From contig CM033108.1 of NCBI GenBank assembly GCA_019321725.1, positions 18,613,799-18,677,798 on the forward strand: 64,000 nucleotides of DNA, read 5' to 3'. This DNA is from Paulownia fortunei. Its lineage: Eukaryota; Streptophyta; Magnoliopsida; Lamiales; Paulowniaceae. The notes under the pieces are model-generated. The model saw only the letters and a program-made list of their open reading frames with translations, did no database searches and had not been told where the DNA came from. Shown here piece by piece: positions 1 to 11,838 of this stretch (position 1 is its first letter; each line of letters begins with the position of its first letter). A program made the position numbers and the translations under genes.

Positions 1-345
1 CTTGCTCAACATTATAACAATATAACTCAAGGTTCATCAAATTCCAATAGGTGTATATGATAAACTAAAAGAGAGATTAAATTTGTTCTTATAATTATAT
101 CCCGGATAAAATCAGTTAGTTTGTCAATAGCATGCCTGAAAATTTCTTTTCAACATGTATCAAGAGATCTGAGATAAAAAATTCTAACATAACCCAAAGA
201 TCGATAATAACTCTTTCTTACAACTCTCTTTCACGGTAACTGAAGAAAATTATAATTTGACAATCTTCCTTATTTTCTGCAAATAGTAAACATTTTCCTA
301 CTATGACATCCATAAAATTTCTAAATTTTCATCACCTAAGATATC
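1..345. repeat. Direct repeat, copy 1 (partner 666-1010)
   Basis: Positions 1-345 are repeated almost base for base 665 bp downstream; I saw only a handful of substitutions (for example GACATC versus GGCCTC near the right end). Both copies end near the shared string TTTTCATCACCTA and then diverge. The copy may begin before the window. Confidence 0.85.
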
Positions 346-665
346 ATCAATGAATATCACCCCAAACATACCCATATAGAATCATCGAACGCATTATTCA
401 TCATGTATATCAAAATAATTAGGGCATTAGTCAACCCAATGGTACAACAAGAAATTTTATAATTAATTCAAACTTAAAATCAATTCTCAAGATCACAGTA
501 GTTCCTCTTAATTTATCAAATAAACCTTAGTATGATAAAAATTATACTTATTACAAATTATTACTCAATTCATTTGCAATAAATAATACATAACCTCATA
601 ATTCATCTTTCTTCTAGGTGAATATGAAGTGGAGCTTGTTTAGGAGAAACACTAGACCTTAATGC

Positions 666-1010
666 CTTGCTCAACATTATAACAATATAACTCAAGGTTC
701 ATCGAATTCCAATAGGTGTATATGATAAACTAAAAGAGAGATTAGATTTGTTCTTACAACTATATCCCGGATAAAACCAGTTAGTTTGTCAATAGCATGC
801 CTGAAAATTTCTTTTCAACATGTATCAAGAGATCTGAGATAAAAAATTCTAACATAACCCAAAGATCGATAATAACTCTTTCTTACAACTCTCTTTCACG
901 GTAACTGAAGAAAATTATAATTTGACAATCTTCCTTATTTTCTGCAAATAGTAAACATTTTCCTACTATGGCCTCTATAAAATTTCTAAATTTTCATCAC
1001 CTAGAATTTA
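666..1010. repeat. Direct repeat, copy 2 (partner 1-345)
   Basis: Second copy of the duplication that starts at position 1. It begins CTTGCTCAACATTATAAC and keeps near-perfect identity for about 345 bp. The 320 bp between the copies is not obviously repeated elsewhere in the window. Confidence 0.85.
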
Positions 1011-1453
1011 AAAGTCTTAATAATCCTGAAATAATCCACAATGCATAATTCTCAATAAATCAATCTATACAAAGGTTATATTATAATCCTAGCCAATATA
1101 ACAAAATTAACCTTAAGCTCTTAAAATCTAATTAGTTCATCTTAAACCTCCAGAAGGAATTAAAATATTGTAATTAGCCTCATATATATATCAAGTACCT
1201 TATCCAGTCTTATTACATACTTAGTGGATAATAGATAATATGTAGCTCTACAGATAAAATATCAACCATAAATTTTGTACCTGTTACTACTGATATGTTT
1301 GCTTCAATATTATTTTATACAAAATCTTAAAACACATGGCCAATATTATTCATGAAATATAAAATAAATTATACAACAAATAAAACTTACTGGCATGGTT
1401 GTGCTCTACCAGTTTCAAAGGTCAGGTACATTGACAGTCTATAGAACCACTAA

Positions 1454-1469
1454 CTGAGCTTTGATACCA
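1454..1469 (-). other. Primer-binding site of B1, initiator tRNA-Met type
   Basis: On the minus strand this reads TGGTATCAAAGCTCAG, which differs at one of the first twelve bases from the usual plant tRNA-iMet site TGGTATCAGAGC. It lies 3 bp beyond the TTACA end of the LTR, the spacing expected of a primer site, and it fixes the element as minus-strand with its 5' LTR at 1473-4666. Confidence 0.85.
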
Positions 1470-1472
1470 CTT

Positions 1473-4400
1473 TGTAACACCCCCATCACTAAATATAGAT
1501 ATTAATATAACAATAATTTTGACAAGGTAGCACATGTGTGTACATGTGTATATATATATATATATTTTGTCAATTGTAGCACTTTGAAAAATAGTAAAAG
1601 TGTTTTTTTACATATAAACCTGTATATAGAAAAATTACCGTTTAAATAAAAAACACAACACCCATTACAGTCACGCTATTCTCAAACTTATTTACTATAA
1701 AATTTCAAGAGTTATATAGGACATGATATCCCAAATTATAATACGATAGACTCAAAAATCAAAATGATAGCCTATACTTTCTGAAGAAGTAAGGACATTT
1801 TGCATCTTGTAACCCTTTATATATAGACAACAATTTACACAATAATAATGATTGTAAAAATTAGAATATGCCCACAACATAACCCAACAGGTTATCATCC
1901 AAGTACAGTGATCCTTAGAAGCCTCTAGGAGCTCCAACAACCATCCCTGTAAGCCTCACAGTCTCAGGTATACCATGCTTACCTACAATGCATAAACTAC
2001 ATGAGCTAATACTCAGTAAGTGAAAATCATGCATGATGAAGGATAATCTGATACATATGCAATGCATTTCTATGACATCATGACAAAAATGCCAACTCAT
2101 GCATAAAAAATAGTTCATTCAAAATCATTTTCCATCATTGGGCTCTTGGCCCGCCTACTATGTACCGAATAGAGCTCCTAACAATATCAATAATCACATG
2201 ACCATAAACAGATTGACATAGTTTGGGGGCCATCTCCTGGGATCACCAGAGGTCCACCCCCTATCTTCTCCTGTGATCCTTCAGAAGTCTTCCCACCAGC
2301 GGCAACAGTAAGGGTGCAGTCAAGTGGTCCACTCTCTCGTGACCACCAGAGGCACACCCCCTGTCCACCCTTGTAATCCTCCGAGAAGTAATACTCACGG
2401 CGCCCTAAAATATCATATAAATAATCCACATAGGCCTCGATAAACTATTAGTGGCCAACCAAAATATTTTCTTTCTTAAAATAATGTTATGCATGCAAAA
2501 CCTCAACTATGAGCATGTGTTATGCATGCACGTGTAAATATTGATGAATGGCATGTTCAATGACACAACGGATCCCATGTCCCATCATCCAACCAACATA
2601 TGCACTATAAGATATTTATAATACTCATCAAGACACTTATCAAGACACAAGGATCACATTTAATATAAATAAGGTAAGAAATACTATGCCCATGCTTTGT
2701 AGTTGCAAATGAATTTTTACTTACCTTTGATCGATTGTGTGTTACATCTAGGTTTCTTAAGTATTACTCCCAACTCTAAATGTGAAACAATCTGTAAAAT
2801 AAAAGATATCAATCATCATCCTCAATTAACAAGTTCATTATACCTAATGTAGTGTAAAGTTCTTGAATCTCAATTTAACTAAACAACCTTACCACTTAGA
2901 AACTATAATCGAATACAACCTTTTAACTGAATACAATCTTTTATGAACCTTTGTTCCACATCTTAAATGTATAATAACCTCACTTACTTGATGTATTATA
3001 AATTTTATAACATCTCCCTAAATGTTAGGGATCAAATGCACCACATCTATGCTGGAACATGTTAATGAACTAAATGGGATAGATTCACAACTTTACATTT
3101 TCTTGCTGCCACATTAATTTGCTTGATGATTTTGACACCCTTAAACATATTCATTCACCCCCCAATTTTTATCACACCTAGCTAACATAAGAATAATGTA
3201 ACCACGTCATATAATGGCTAAAATGCACGAATATAGCTTCCCAAGTTTAGCTCCCTTCACAGCATACTGAAACAGATTTTTCCTACCGTGACAGTTTTGT
3301 GCACTTCATAACATTAATGATTTTCGCACCCTTAAATATATTCAATCACTCCCAAATTTTCAGCACACTTAGATAACATAAAAAAGAGTCAACCAGGTTA
3401 AATTCTTGCCAAAACTCATGGATTTAGCTTTCCTAATTCAGTCTCCTTCACAGCACTCCAAAAACAGATTTTGCTACTTTGGCAGTTTGAGTGCTTCTCC
3501 AATATCATGCTCCATTTCAATTTTTAACCAATCCAAATTCATTCCAATACTCTTAACTCATATATGGACATGTAAATGGTAATAATTATAGGTTTTATTC
3601 AGCATACCATACACATTTGAAGCCTAAAACACAAGAAAACAGTAAGGTAATAGTTTCTGCCACAAGTATTTCCTATTAAGTGTTTATCATCAAAAACCCT
3701 TTCTTTGTACACCAAAGTCTAACTAAAAACTTCCTAACACTTTTATAAGAGATATTGAAAGTTTAATAAACAATAAACCCATTCATAATTATCTAAAAAC
3801 CAAATGCAAAACTGTAGATAAGTGTTACCTATGCAGATTTTGAGGTTAAACTTGATGGTAATCACTTCTCATTTGCTTTTCTTGCTTTTATTTCAACTTG
3901 GAATCAATTTGGAGCACTTGGAGACCTTAAGGTGTGTGTTTGGAAGTTGAAAATGGCTGAAATGAGGGTTTGGTCGTGGTTTAAGGGTGAAGGATTTGAG
4001 ATGTTAGCTTAAGCTTAATAAGAAAGCACGAGGTGCCAAAGCTTGAGGTGGAAAATGGTGGTTTAAATATGATATTATACACAATTTACATAGTTCTAAT
4101 ATGGTGTTTCTCAACATTTATTCCTTTATTTACAACTTATTTTAATTTCCGTACGATCGGATAATGAATTCTTCCCTAATTTCTTAAATATTGATTCAAT
4201 CTTTAAATCGATTGACATCCGATTCTCAAATAGATTGTCTAGTTTTCATTTCTAAAATCATATGCACATATGAACCTTGAAATATGACATTTAAATTAAA
4301 TTACATCATGTTTAATATCCTAAGTATTATTAGTTTATGGATGTATACCTTTAAAACACCTTGATCTAGTTGAATCAAAACATATTAGCTTACTACTAAT

Positions 4401-4666
4401 ACCTTTAATTACTTCTAAAATTATAACATATAACCTATGAATATCCAATAGATTGACCAATCTATTCTTTCTCTTATCTAAATATTGAATTTCTTAATTA
4501 GGTTATAAGATCTCAACCACTAATATGATGTGATAGCATTAGAGGTATAATGATTAAGAATGCTATATAAGATTCCATGTAAATGTTAATGCAAATTAGC
4601 ATATAAGTAGCATATAATACATGAATCACATTAACCAAGTGAGTAGTGTGAGGAATGGGTATTACA
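1473..4666 (-). mobile_element. 5' LTR of B1, TGTAA-type LTR of 3.2 kb
   Basis: The stretch starts TGTAACACCCCC on the plus strand and ends GGGTATTACA, so both ends carry the inverted TG...CA termini of an LTR. A primer site abuts its left end. The length of about 3.2 kb and the TGTAACACCCC ends resemble long-LTR chromoviruses (Del/Tekay); that lineage is an inference because no coding sequence of this element is in the window. The conserved block at about 2100-2730, which carries the CACCAGAGG motifs, recurs at 42835-43328, 45301-46528 and 51231-51660. The LTR sits inside the 5' LTR of element A. The small open frames in it are not convincing genes. Confidence 0.8.
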
Positions 4667-5886
4667 ATAGGCATAAATCTATACTCAAAAGCCCTATGGA
4701 CCTAAATCTTGCAGAATTTGAAAGCCAAGAAATAAAAGTAAAACTTTGACATTGGAAGCTCAACCTAATTCAGTCTTGATAAAAAGCTAAAAATTATCAT
4801 TGTCTATGCTGACACATCTCCTCAAATTATACATAACTTTCTCACTCATGATTGGAATTAAGTAATCCAAGTTGAAAAATGAAGCTAACAGATATATCTA
4901 CAACTTTCAACTGACCATGTTTTCAAAATCAGCTAATTTATAGAGAAAAATGCATGAGAATATTCAGATCCAAGGATATGTGAATTTAGAGAACATTTTA
5001 AGCAAAATTGGAGTGCATTTGGAGTGAATATGGAAATGTTAGTTTAGGGCACTCTTATACTATAAATAGGGTCTCTTAGATGTCATTCAACATATATAAA
5101 AAACCTTAGAGGGGAGAAAAAGAGTTTTATTATTGTCTTTCTTTAGGCTAATTTTTTCTAGTAGTAATAAAAATGTATTCTCTAGTTTCTCTACTATTTT
5201 TAGTATTTTCAACTTTCATTATATTTTTTTAAATTTTATTTGACTAAGAAAAAAGGGTGAACCTCTTGATGGAGAAAGATGAACAATTATAAAGGTAGAT
5301 AACATTTAAATAAGTTGTAGTATTATCTTAATTTATGATTACACCCTCCTCGTTTAGATGATTCTTAATTTAGATATTACTAATGGCACAACAAATGCTT
5401 GATTTCATTTAGCTAAATGTCTGGTTCCACTATACCGACTGCTTATATGAAACATTGATTTGTTGTACACAAAGGTATGTATAAATACTTGATCCCATAA
5501 ATAAGTATTAGCATTAAGAGATGATTTATAGATAGTAAGACAGTATAATGATTACCTTAATGCATAAACTATATGATAATATCTTTTCATTGGAACCTTC
5601 ATTGTGTATGGATTCCAATAGTGGTATTTAAAAGAGGTAAAAGAATAATAAATAATCATTCCTCAGTCCAAAACTCAAGAGCGGATTCCCAATTATCAGT
5701 ACTTTTATTACTTTGATTTCTTAATTATAGCATTTTTTTTATAATCTAAACTATATAAAGCTAATCTTTTAAGAAATATAATCCTGAAAACTTTAAGCAA
5801 CTTTCCTGTGGATCGACCTTGAACTCATGATAAATTTATTACTTAACACAACATGCGCTTATGTTTACAACCTTAAAGTTGTAGTA
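4667..5886 (+). mobile_element. 5' LTR of element A, right part
   Basis: This aligns closely with the second half of the 3' LTR of element A (about 13855-14619, continued at 24347-24735), including shared strings such as CCTTAGAGGGGAG and GAGCGGAT. It is followed by a primer site at 5893. Its first 350 bp or so are missing here, because B1 was inserted into it and the rest should lie left of the window. A TATA-like CTATAAATAG occurs near 5060. The end (GTAGTA before AGTTTTTGGCG) lacks the canonical CA. Confidence 0.8.
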
Positions 5887-5892
5887 AGTTTT

Positions 5893-5910
5893 TGGCGTTG
5901 TTGCTGGAGA
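5893..5910 (+). other. Primer-binding site of element A, tRNA-Asp type
   Basis: TGGCGTTGTTGCTGGAGA is a decayed version of the site TGGCGCCGTTGCCGGGGA used by plant Athila/Tat-type gypsy elements. The changes are mainly C to T and G to A. It lies 6 bp after the inferred LTR end. Confidence 0.85.
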
Positions 5911-6086
5911 AGGCAAAGTAAGTATTCAGGTTTGTAAATATTTTTCCTTTATAAATATTGTGTTTTTATTTTATTTATAGTTATATATTCATATGGTATC
6001 TTAGTCATAATTCTCGTTGTTTAGTTAAAAATAATCTTGAAACTTTATTTGGAAATTTGTTTGAGTCGCCTCCACACACTTGCACC

Positions 6087-7440
6087 ATGGCAGATAATGA
6101 AAGTTTTCAGAATGAAAATGAGAATTAATAGTGTGTACCTTGTGTTATTACGTGCAACCTCCTTGAAATTCTTCTCATTTTTGTTTTATTTTTCCTTTCA
6201 ATGCAAAAAAACTATCGATTCAAGCTAGGTATGATCCCTTTACTTCCTAATTTTTATGTTTTAGACTCTGAAAGCCCTTACTTGTATCTGAAAGAATTTG
6301 ATGAAATATGTGCTACTTTTGATGATCAAACTTGTACAAATGAGATCATTAAGCTCAAATTATTTTATTTTTTTTAAAGATAAAGCAAAAACTTGGCTTA
6401 ACATTTAAAAATATAGGCCAGTAGGCACTTGGCAAGAAATGCAAGCTGAATTTTTTAAAAACTTCTTTCTAACTTATAAAACTAATGCTTTGGAAAGACA
6501 AAACCAAATTTTTTCTCAAAATCCTAATAAAGCTTTCTTTCAATGTTAGGAAAGGTTTAAAGATTTGTTGAATCTATGCCCATATCATGGTTTTAAAAAA
6601 TGACATTTAATTAGTTTTTTTTATGAAGGTTTATCTCCCAAAACAAAATACTTTGTTGAAACAATGTGTAATGGTGAGTTTCTTGATAAAGAACCTGATG
6701 AAGCCCTAGAATATCTAAACTATTTAGCAAAAAAACTCTTAATAATGCATAATGTTAATTCTTTCGAAGGTTCTATTAGATCTAATCTTACTAGTAGTAA
6801 TAAAGAAAAATATTACCTTAGTCAAGAAAATGATCTAAATGCTAGGATTGCTAGTTTAACAAAAAATAATGAGGCTATAGAACTTAAAAAAGTAAAGAAA
6901 ATCAAATTTGTGCAAGATGAAGAAGTTTGTAGCATTTGTGAACTTGTGGGATACTCCACTAATGAATGTCAAAACTTTCAAGTACAATAAATGTTATGAA
7001 CATATTAAAAAAGCCTTTTCATTATCCATATTCAGAAACTTACAATCCACAATAGAGAAATCATCCTAATTTTGGTTGGTGAGATGATAACCATGTTCAA
7101 CCGCTATATTCACAAAAGCCACCAAATTTTTCTTCTTATCCAACTCCACATACAAAATTCCTTGAGGAGACTTTGCAAGCGTTTATGTATGGACAAATAA
7201 ATATCAATAACCTAACTTCACAAGCCATCAATGAAATCAAAAATACACTTTCAACACTGATAGCCTCTGTGCGTACTCATAAAAAAAGTAAATTTCTTGC
7301 TCAACCTCAACCTCAACCTAATCCTTCCACTCAATGTCATGTTTCTTCTTCATGTGAAAATTCAGTTAAGGAGGCTAATTCAGGCACAACTCTTCATTAT
7401 CAACAGTACAACTTATTCCATAAAGTATTAAAACTCTCAT
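6087..7440 (+). pseudogene. Element A gag (Ty3/gypsy, Athila/Tat-like), broken
   Basis: Capsid-nucleocapsid protein of an LTR retrotransposon. The frame starts at the ATG at 6087 and hits a stop at codon 14; further stops and frameshifts follow. The region around 6260-6700 shows the Retrotrans_gag pattern: a YLYLKEFDEIC-like stretch, then DKAKTWL, then a WQEMQAEF-like stretch, then GLSPKTKY. The longest open stretch is 6664-6990 (108 codons). It ends in a zinc knuckle in which the histidine of CX2CX4HX4C is tyrosine (CSICELVGYSTNEC), so nucleic-acid binding would be lost. The open stretch 7173-7442 is the usual Gln/Pro-rich gag C-terminus. Capsid family assignment is firm; activity is excluded by the stops. 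Confidence 0.85.
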
Positions 7441-8990
7441 GATTGATTTGAAACATTTGCCATTTGATTTGAGATACTTCTTTTTATGTGAGAATAAGAT
7501 TTTTCTAGTAATAATTTCTTTCAAACTTAATGCAACCCAACCCAAGAAGATAAGTTGATTGAAACTCTGAAAATGCATAAGAATGCTTTAGGATGGACCA
7601 TTACTAACATTAAATTTATTAGTCCTTTAATTCGCACACATAATATCTATCTAAAGGAAAATTTTAAACTATCTAGAGAGATACAATAAAATTCTTAGAT
7701 AATGAAATCACTTATCCTATTTTTGAAAGCAAATGGGTGAGTCCTACTAAAGTTGTACCTGAGAAATCCGGAGTTACAATAGTCAAGAATGAAAATAATG
7801 AATTAATTCCAACTAGAATTGTTACTGGTTGAGAGAATGTGCATAAACTATAGGAAACTCAACTCAGTTACTAGAAAATATCATTTTTCATTATCTTTCA
7901 TGGATCAAATCTTAGAAAGAGTTGCGGGATATGAATTTTACTATTGCTTAGATGGATATTTTGAGTATAATTAAATTGCAATTGTACTTGAAGATCAATG
8001 GAAACCACTTTTACATGTCCTTTTGACATTTTTGTATATCAAAAGATGTCTTTTGGATGATGTAATACACCAGCAATATTTCAATGACGCATACTTAGTA
8101 TTTTTATTGATATGGTTGAACGTTTTCTTGAAGTCTTCATAGATGATTTTTCTATTTTTGGTAATTCATTTGATGATTGCTTGTCTAACTTAGAAAAGGT
8201 TTTGATCAAATCTGAAGAAAAGAACCTTGTACTCAATTGGGAGAAATGTCATTTCATGGTAACAACTACTATTATTCTTGGACACATTATTTTGATCGAA
8301 AGATATTCAAGTAGACAAATCTAAAATCGAGTTAATTGCCAATTTACTAATACCAAAGTTCGTGAAGGATGTAAGATCATTTTTAGGACATGGTAGTTTT
8401 TATAGAAGATTTATCAAATATTTTAGTATAATATCTAAACTTTTGTGTAATTTTCTAACAAAAGACATTATTTTTGAATAGAGTGAAAATTGTGAAAATG
8501 CTTTTGTTAAGCTTAAAATCATGCTTACATCTGTTTTGATCATGCAGCCTCTAGATTGGACTTTACCTTTTGAAATAATGTGTGATGCCAATGAATATGC
8601 TATTGGAGTTGTCTTAGAAAAAAGAAAAGATAAGAAATAATATATCATTTACTATCAAGTAAAACTTTAAATAGTGCTCAATTGAATTATTCAATCACTA
8701 AAAAAGAATTACTTCTTGTAGTTTTTGCATTGGACAAATTTGGATCTTATTTTGTTGGCTTATTAGTTGTTTTCAATGATCATTCAGATTTGAAATATCT
8801 TTTATCAAAAAAAGATGTCAAACCTAAACTAATTAGGTGGATTCTTTTACTCCAATAATTCAACATTACTATTCGAGATAAGAAATGAGTAAAGAATGTA
8901 GTGGCTGGTCATTTGTCGAGATATATTTGTGATGACTCATTTCAAACCACACCTACTAACGACACTTTTCGAGATAAATAACTATTCAAT
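7441..8990 (+). pseudogene. Element A reverse transcriptase-RNase H, broken
   Basis: The RT-connection region starts at 7440 (LPFDLRYFFLCENK-like) and runs into the fingers and palm (YPIFESKWVSP near 7710, YYCLDGY near 7940). The catalytic motif reads FIDDFSIFG at 8136, the gypsy-type hydrophobic-X-D-D with both aspartates kept. The RNase H part starts near 8575 with MCDANEYAIG, retaining the first catalytic aspartate, and ends near 8960. Many stops and at least four frame changes occur. No aspartic protease motif is visible between gag and RT: the gag C-terminus runs almost directly into the RT-connection region, so the protease appears deleted. Confidence 0.85.
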
Positions 8991-9032
8991 GTTTCTATTT
9001 TACCTCAGTTTGCTGGTATTGCTAATTTTTTT

Positions 9033-10181
9033 GTGATAGGAAAGATGTCACTGCATTGGAATTCTCAAGATAAAAAGAAGTTTTTGACTGAGGTGAATTT
9101 TTTTTATTGGAATGATCTATACATATTCAAATATTATCCTGATCCAATCTTTTGGAGATGCGTGCCTGACAACGAGAAAGGTATTATTCTTAAATTTTAT
9201 CATTTAGGAGCATGTGGTAGTCACTTTTCAGTAAAGAAAATTGCTGCAAAGATCTTACAATGTGAATTTTATTGGCTAACTCTATTCAAAGATACTTACA
9301 CTTTCTGCAAAAGTTGTGAAATTGTCAACAGTTAGGATTCATTTTAAAGTAAAACATGATGCCCATTTGCCCTATCCTAGTGATTAAAATCTTTGATTGT
9401 TGGGGTATTGATTTCATGGGACCATGTTTATTATCATTTAGTTTTATTTACATATTGGTCATTATAAATTATGTCTCAAAATGGATCGAGGCAATTCCCT
9501 ATCGAAACAATGATCACAAAATAGTGATATTTTTTTTAAAAAAAATATTTTAAGTCTATTTGGAGTTCCTTGAATCATTATTAGTGATGGGGGGAATATA
9601 TTTGTAGCAAAGTTTTTGAAACTTTAATGAGAAAATATGGAATTATACATAAATTCGCAACCCCTTATCCCCCACAGACAAAATGAACAAGTTGAACTTG
9701 AAAATAGGGAAATAAAACAAATTTTGGAAAAGACAGTTGACCTAAATCATAAAGATTGATATCTTAGACTTATCAATACACTTTGGGCATATAGAACTAC
9801 TTTCAAAACATCATTATATCTCCTTGTAAGATAGTTTATAGAAAACCTTGTGATTTACCTCTTGAACTTGAATATAAAACTTATTGGGCAATCAAAATAT
9901 TCAACTTCAACCTTGATGAACCTTCAAAATTATGCAAATTACAAATCAGTGAACTTGAAAAATTGACAAATAATGCATATGAGAATTCTAAAATTTATAA
10001 AGCAAGAATCAAAAAAATTAATGATAATAAAATTTCAAGAAAAATATTTGAGGTTGGTCAAAAGGTTTTGCATTTATTTTTTAGAAAATTGAGATCAAGG
10101 TGGAGTGGTCCTTTTATTATAAAAGAGGTATATCCTTATGGGGTGATTGACATTGACAATCTAAAAAATGGTAACATATAA
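9033..10181 (+). pseudogene. Element A integrase, broken
   Basis: Integrase inserts the cDNA into host DNA. The open stretch 9033-9335 carries the N-terminal HHCC zinc domain (YHLGACGSHF ... CKSCEI). The stretch 9356-9553 holds the core with GIDFMGP, whose aspartate is the first of the DDE triad, and VSKWIEA. ISDGGN near 9590 gives the second aspartate. The third region, around 9660-9720, is frame-broken. The stretch 9963-10181 (72 codons) is the C-terminal domain with the typical KLRSRWSGPF. Each domain is in place but the frame is interrupted several times. Confidence 0.85.
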
Positions 10182-10470
10182 TAGTAAATGGACAACAACT
10201 CAAACTGTTTCTAGAGAATCAATTTTTCACAAGAGGAAATTCTTTTTCTTTCTGACACACAGACTAATTTGTTATGATTAGTGTGTGTGTGTGTATACAT
10301 ATTTTCTCTAACTTTATTTATTTTGTAGGCTTTCTTTCTTTTATTTTTTTGTAGTTAAGTGGCAGGTAACGGTACTCTGTGGCTATTGGAGTGGGACTTA
10401 TCAGTTTTCCAAACAACTGAAATCTCTGTACAATTTTTTTATCTTTTTCTCTTTTCTTATTCTTTTTAAA

Positions 10471-11017
10471 ATGGATGACGTCCCTCTAACTCTCAAGAAA
10501 CGATTTTCTTTTCTTTGTAAAAATGAAATTATAAAAATTTACCAAACCAGGATTGAAAGATTAAGGATGCTTATATACAAGGGTATCTTAAGGGATATAC
10601 GATGGATAATTAAAGCAAATGTAAGAGTAGTAGGTAAGTTTTCAAACTTGCTTACTAGATACATGCCTAGTTAGGTAAAAGCTCATATCCAAAAAAATAA
10701 AGGGCAAAAAAATGCAAGTTTGTCACATATGTCCTCCATGGACTTGTAACACAAAGTGTCGTTCCTTAGGAATGGTTTCTAAAAATTGGAAAAATAAAAT
10801 TCAATTCATTAAGAATGGTCTAAGTAAGGAGTCTCTAGATGACATTCTATTGACTCCTAAGATGCATCCTTGTAGATTATTGCATCATGCAATACTTGAT
10901 TTATGGAATCACTTCCAAGATGAATATGAGCATTATAGTCTTGAGAATCTGACATTAAAAGACCATGTTTGCCAGTTTATAAGAAAACTGGATGGGAAGC
11001 ATATCCTCGATCCATAG
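10471..11017 (+). pseudogene. Unknown ORF in the env position of element A
   Basis: Two open stretches, 10471-10674 (67 codons) and 10712-11017 (101 codons), lie in different frames and look like halves of one protein of about 180 residues broken by a stop and a frameshift. The first half begins MDDVPLTLKKRF and is basic. The second opens with a cysteine-rich segment (CHICPPWTCNTKC) that could once have been a zinc-binding knuckle, then continues acidic and aromatic (LWNHFQDEYEHY). I recognise no domain. The location directly behind pol is where Athila-type elements carry an extra env-like ORF, but no membrane segment is visible, so I would not call it an envelope protein. It may belong to the element lineage or be captured host sequence. 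Confidence 0.45.
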
Positions 11018-11289
11018 AGGGTGTTTAAGCTATTACTAGATGTAAAACCAGAGAAAGATGTGAGTCACAGTCACAACTACATGTACATTCACGTGTAAGT
11101 AACTAATTTTCAAAATTTGTGTCCTTATTTTTAATATTTTTGACAAAAGAAAATGATGTGCAATAAATGCATTCCCTGTTCACACCTCAATAAATAGTAC
11201 CGTACTTACTCCATTTTTGCACAACTCACTTTCAAAAAAAAAATATCTCTTCCACTTGCAAGTTTAATTATATTTGTGTCTTTTATAGA

Positions 11290-11838
11290 ACTTTAGTAGA
11301 AAGAAAAAATCATTTAGTGTATGGGGGAGGCAGTCTGGGGTTAATGGGGAGTGTTGCTACTTCTGCTCATGTAAGAAGTCAAAGTTTTAGGAGTTATCCT
11401 AAAACCTTTAACAATACAAAATATTACATGTATGAGCATCGGAGATGAGCTAAAAGTGCCACATATTCAGAATAGAATGCCTAACATGTTAAACAATGCA
11501 GATGCATTCATCACTCTACCTGGTGGTTTTGGTACACTAGAGGAGATATTCCAAGTTGTCTCTTGGGCAAAACTCAACATTCACCAAAAACTTATATGTA
11601 TTTTTAATGTTAATAGTTTCTTTGATGGTTTGCTATCTTTTGTAGATCATAGTGTGGAAAAAAAAATTATTTCACCATTTGCGAGATGAATCTTCATTTC
11701 TACAAACACCTGACTAACTGATTAATCAACTTTTAGCATATGTGCCAGAACCTGATCCAATCTTAGTTTTTGTGGATTGGTTTTATAAGAACAATGGTAA
11801 AAAATGCAAAATGAATTTGACTCTTAGCCTGTGAAATT
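11290..11838 (+). pseudogene. LOG-family (cytokinin riboside 5'-monophosphate phosphoribohydrolase-like) gene fragment inside element A
   Basis: LOG enzymes release active cytokinin bases from nucleotide precursors in the plant cytosol. Both family signatures are visible: YGGGSLGLMG at about 11320-11349 and LPGGFGTLEE at about 11520-11549, the latter being the PGGxGTxxE motif of the active site. Between them a single frame change near 11375 separates the halves; the right half reads GDELKVPHIQNRM and ADAFITLPGG, then VVSWAKLNIHQK and FFDGLLSFVDH. A stop interrupts it at 11686. A VPEPDPIL tail near 11741 and a basic C-terminus ending near 11835 match the natural C-terminal end of this subfamily as I remember it. 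About 190 codons remain; the N-terminal part (start, Rossmann strand with CGS) is missing. No introns interrupt the conserved blocks, which suggests capture from an mRNA. Position between pol and the 3' LTR of A argues for transduction by that element. Confidence 0.8.

Larger units (their letters stand above)
1..1472 (-). mobile_element. Internal leader of minus-strand LTR retrotransposon B1 (continues off the window)
   Basis: Reading the minus strand away from the LTR at 1473, this is where the untranslated leader of a retrotransposon should lie: the primer-binding site at 1454-1469 comes first, followed by AT-rich sequence without a usable reading frame. The gag-pol part would lie beyond position 1. 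The stretch contains a 345-bp direct duplication (1-345 and 666-1010). The assignment to the same element as the LTR rests on the adjacent primer site and is otherwise inference. Confidence 0.6.

Noticed and set aside
2187..2429. 80-codon minus-strand frame with Gly/Ser-rich sequence
   Set aside because: It is part of the conserved block of the B-type LTR; the corresponding copies at 45350-45540 and 51231-51360 do not keep the frame.
11225..11310. A genuine intron-exon border of a live LOG gene
   Set aside because: TTTTATAG before the LOG sequence looks like a 3' splice site, but the downstream part has a frameshift and a stop, no upstream exon is found, and it lies between pol and LTR of element A.
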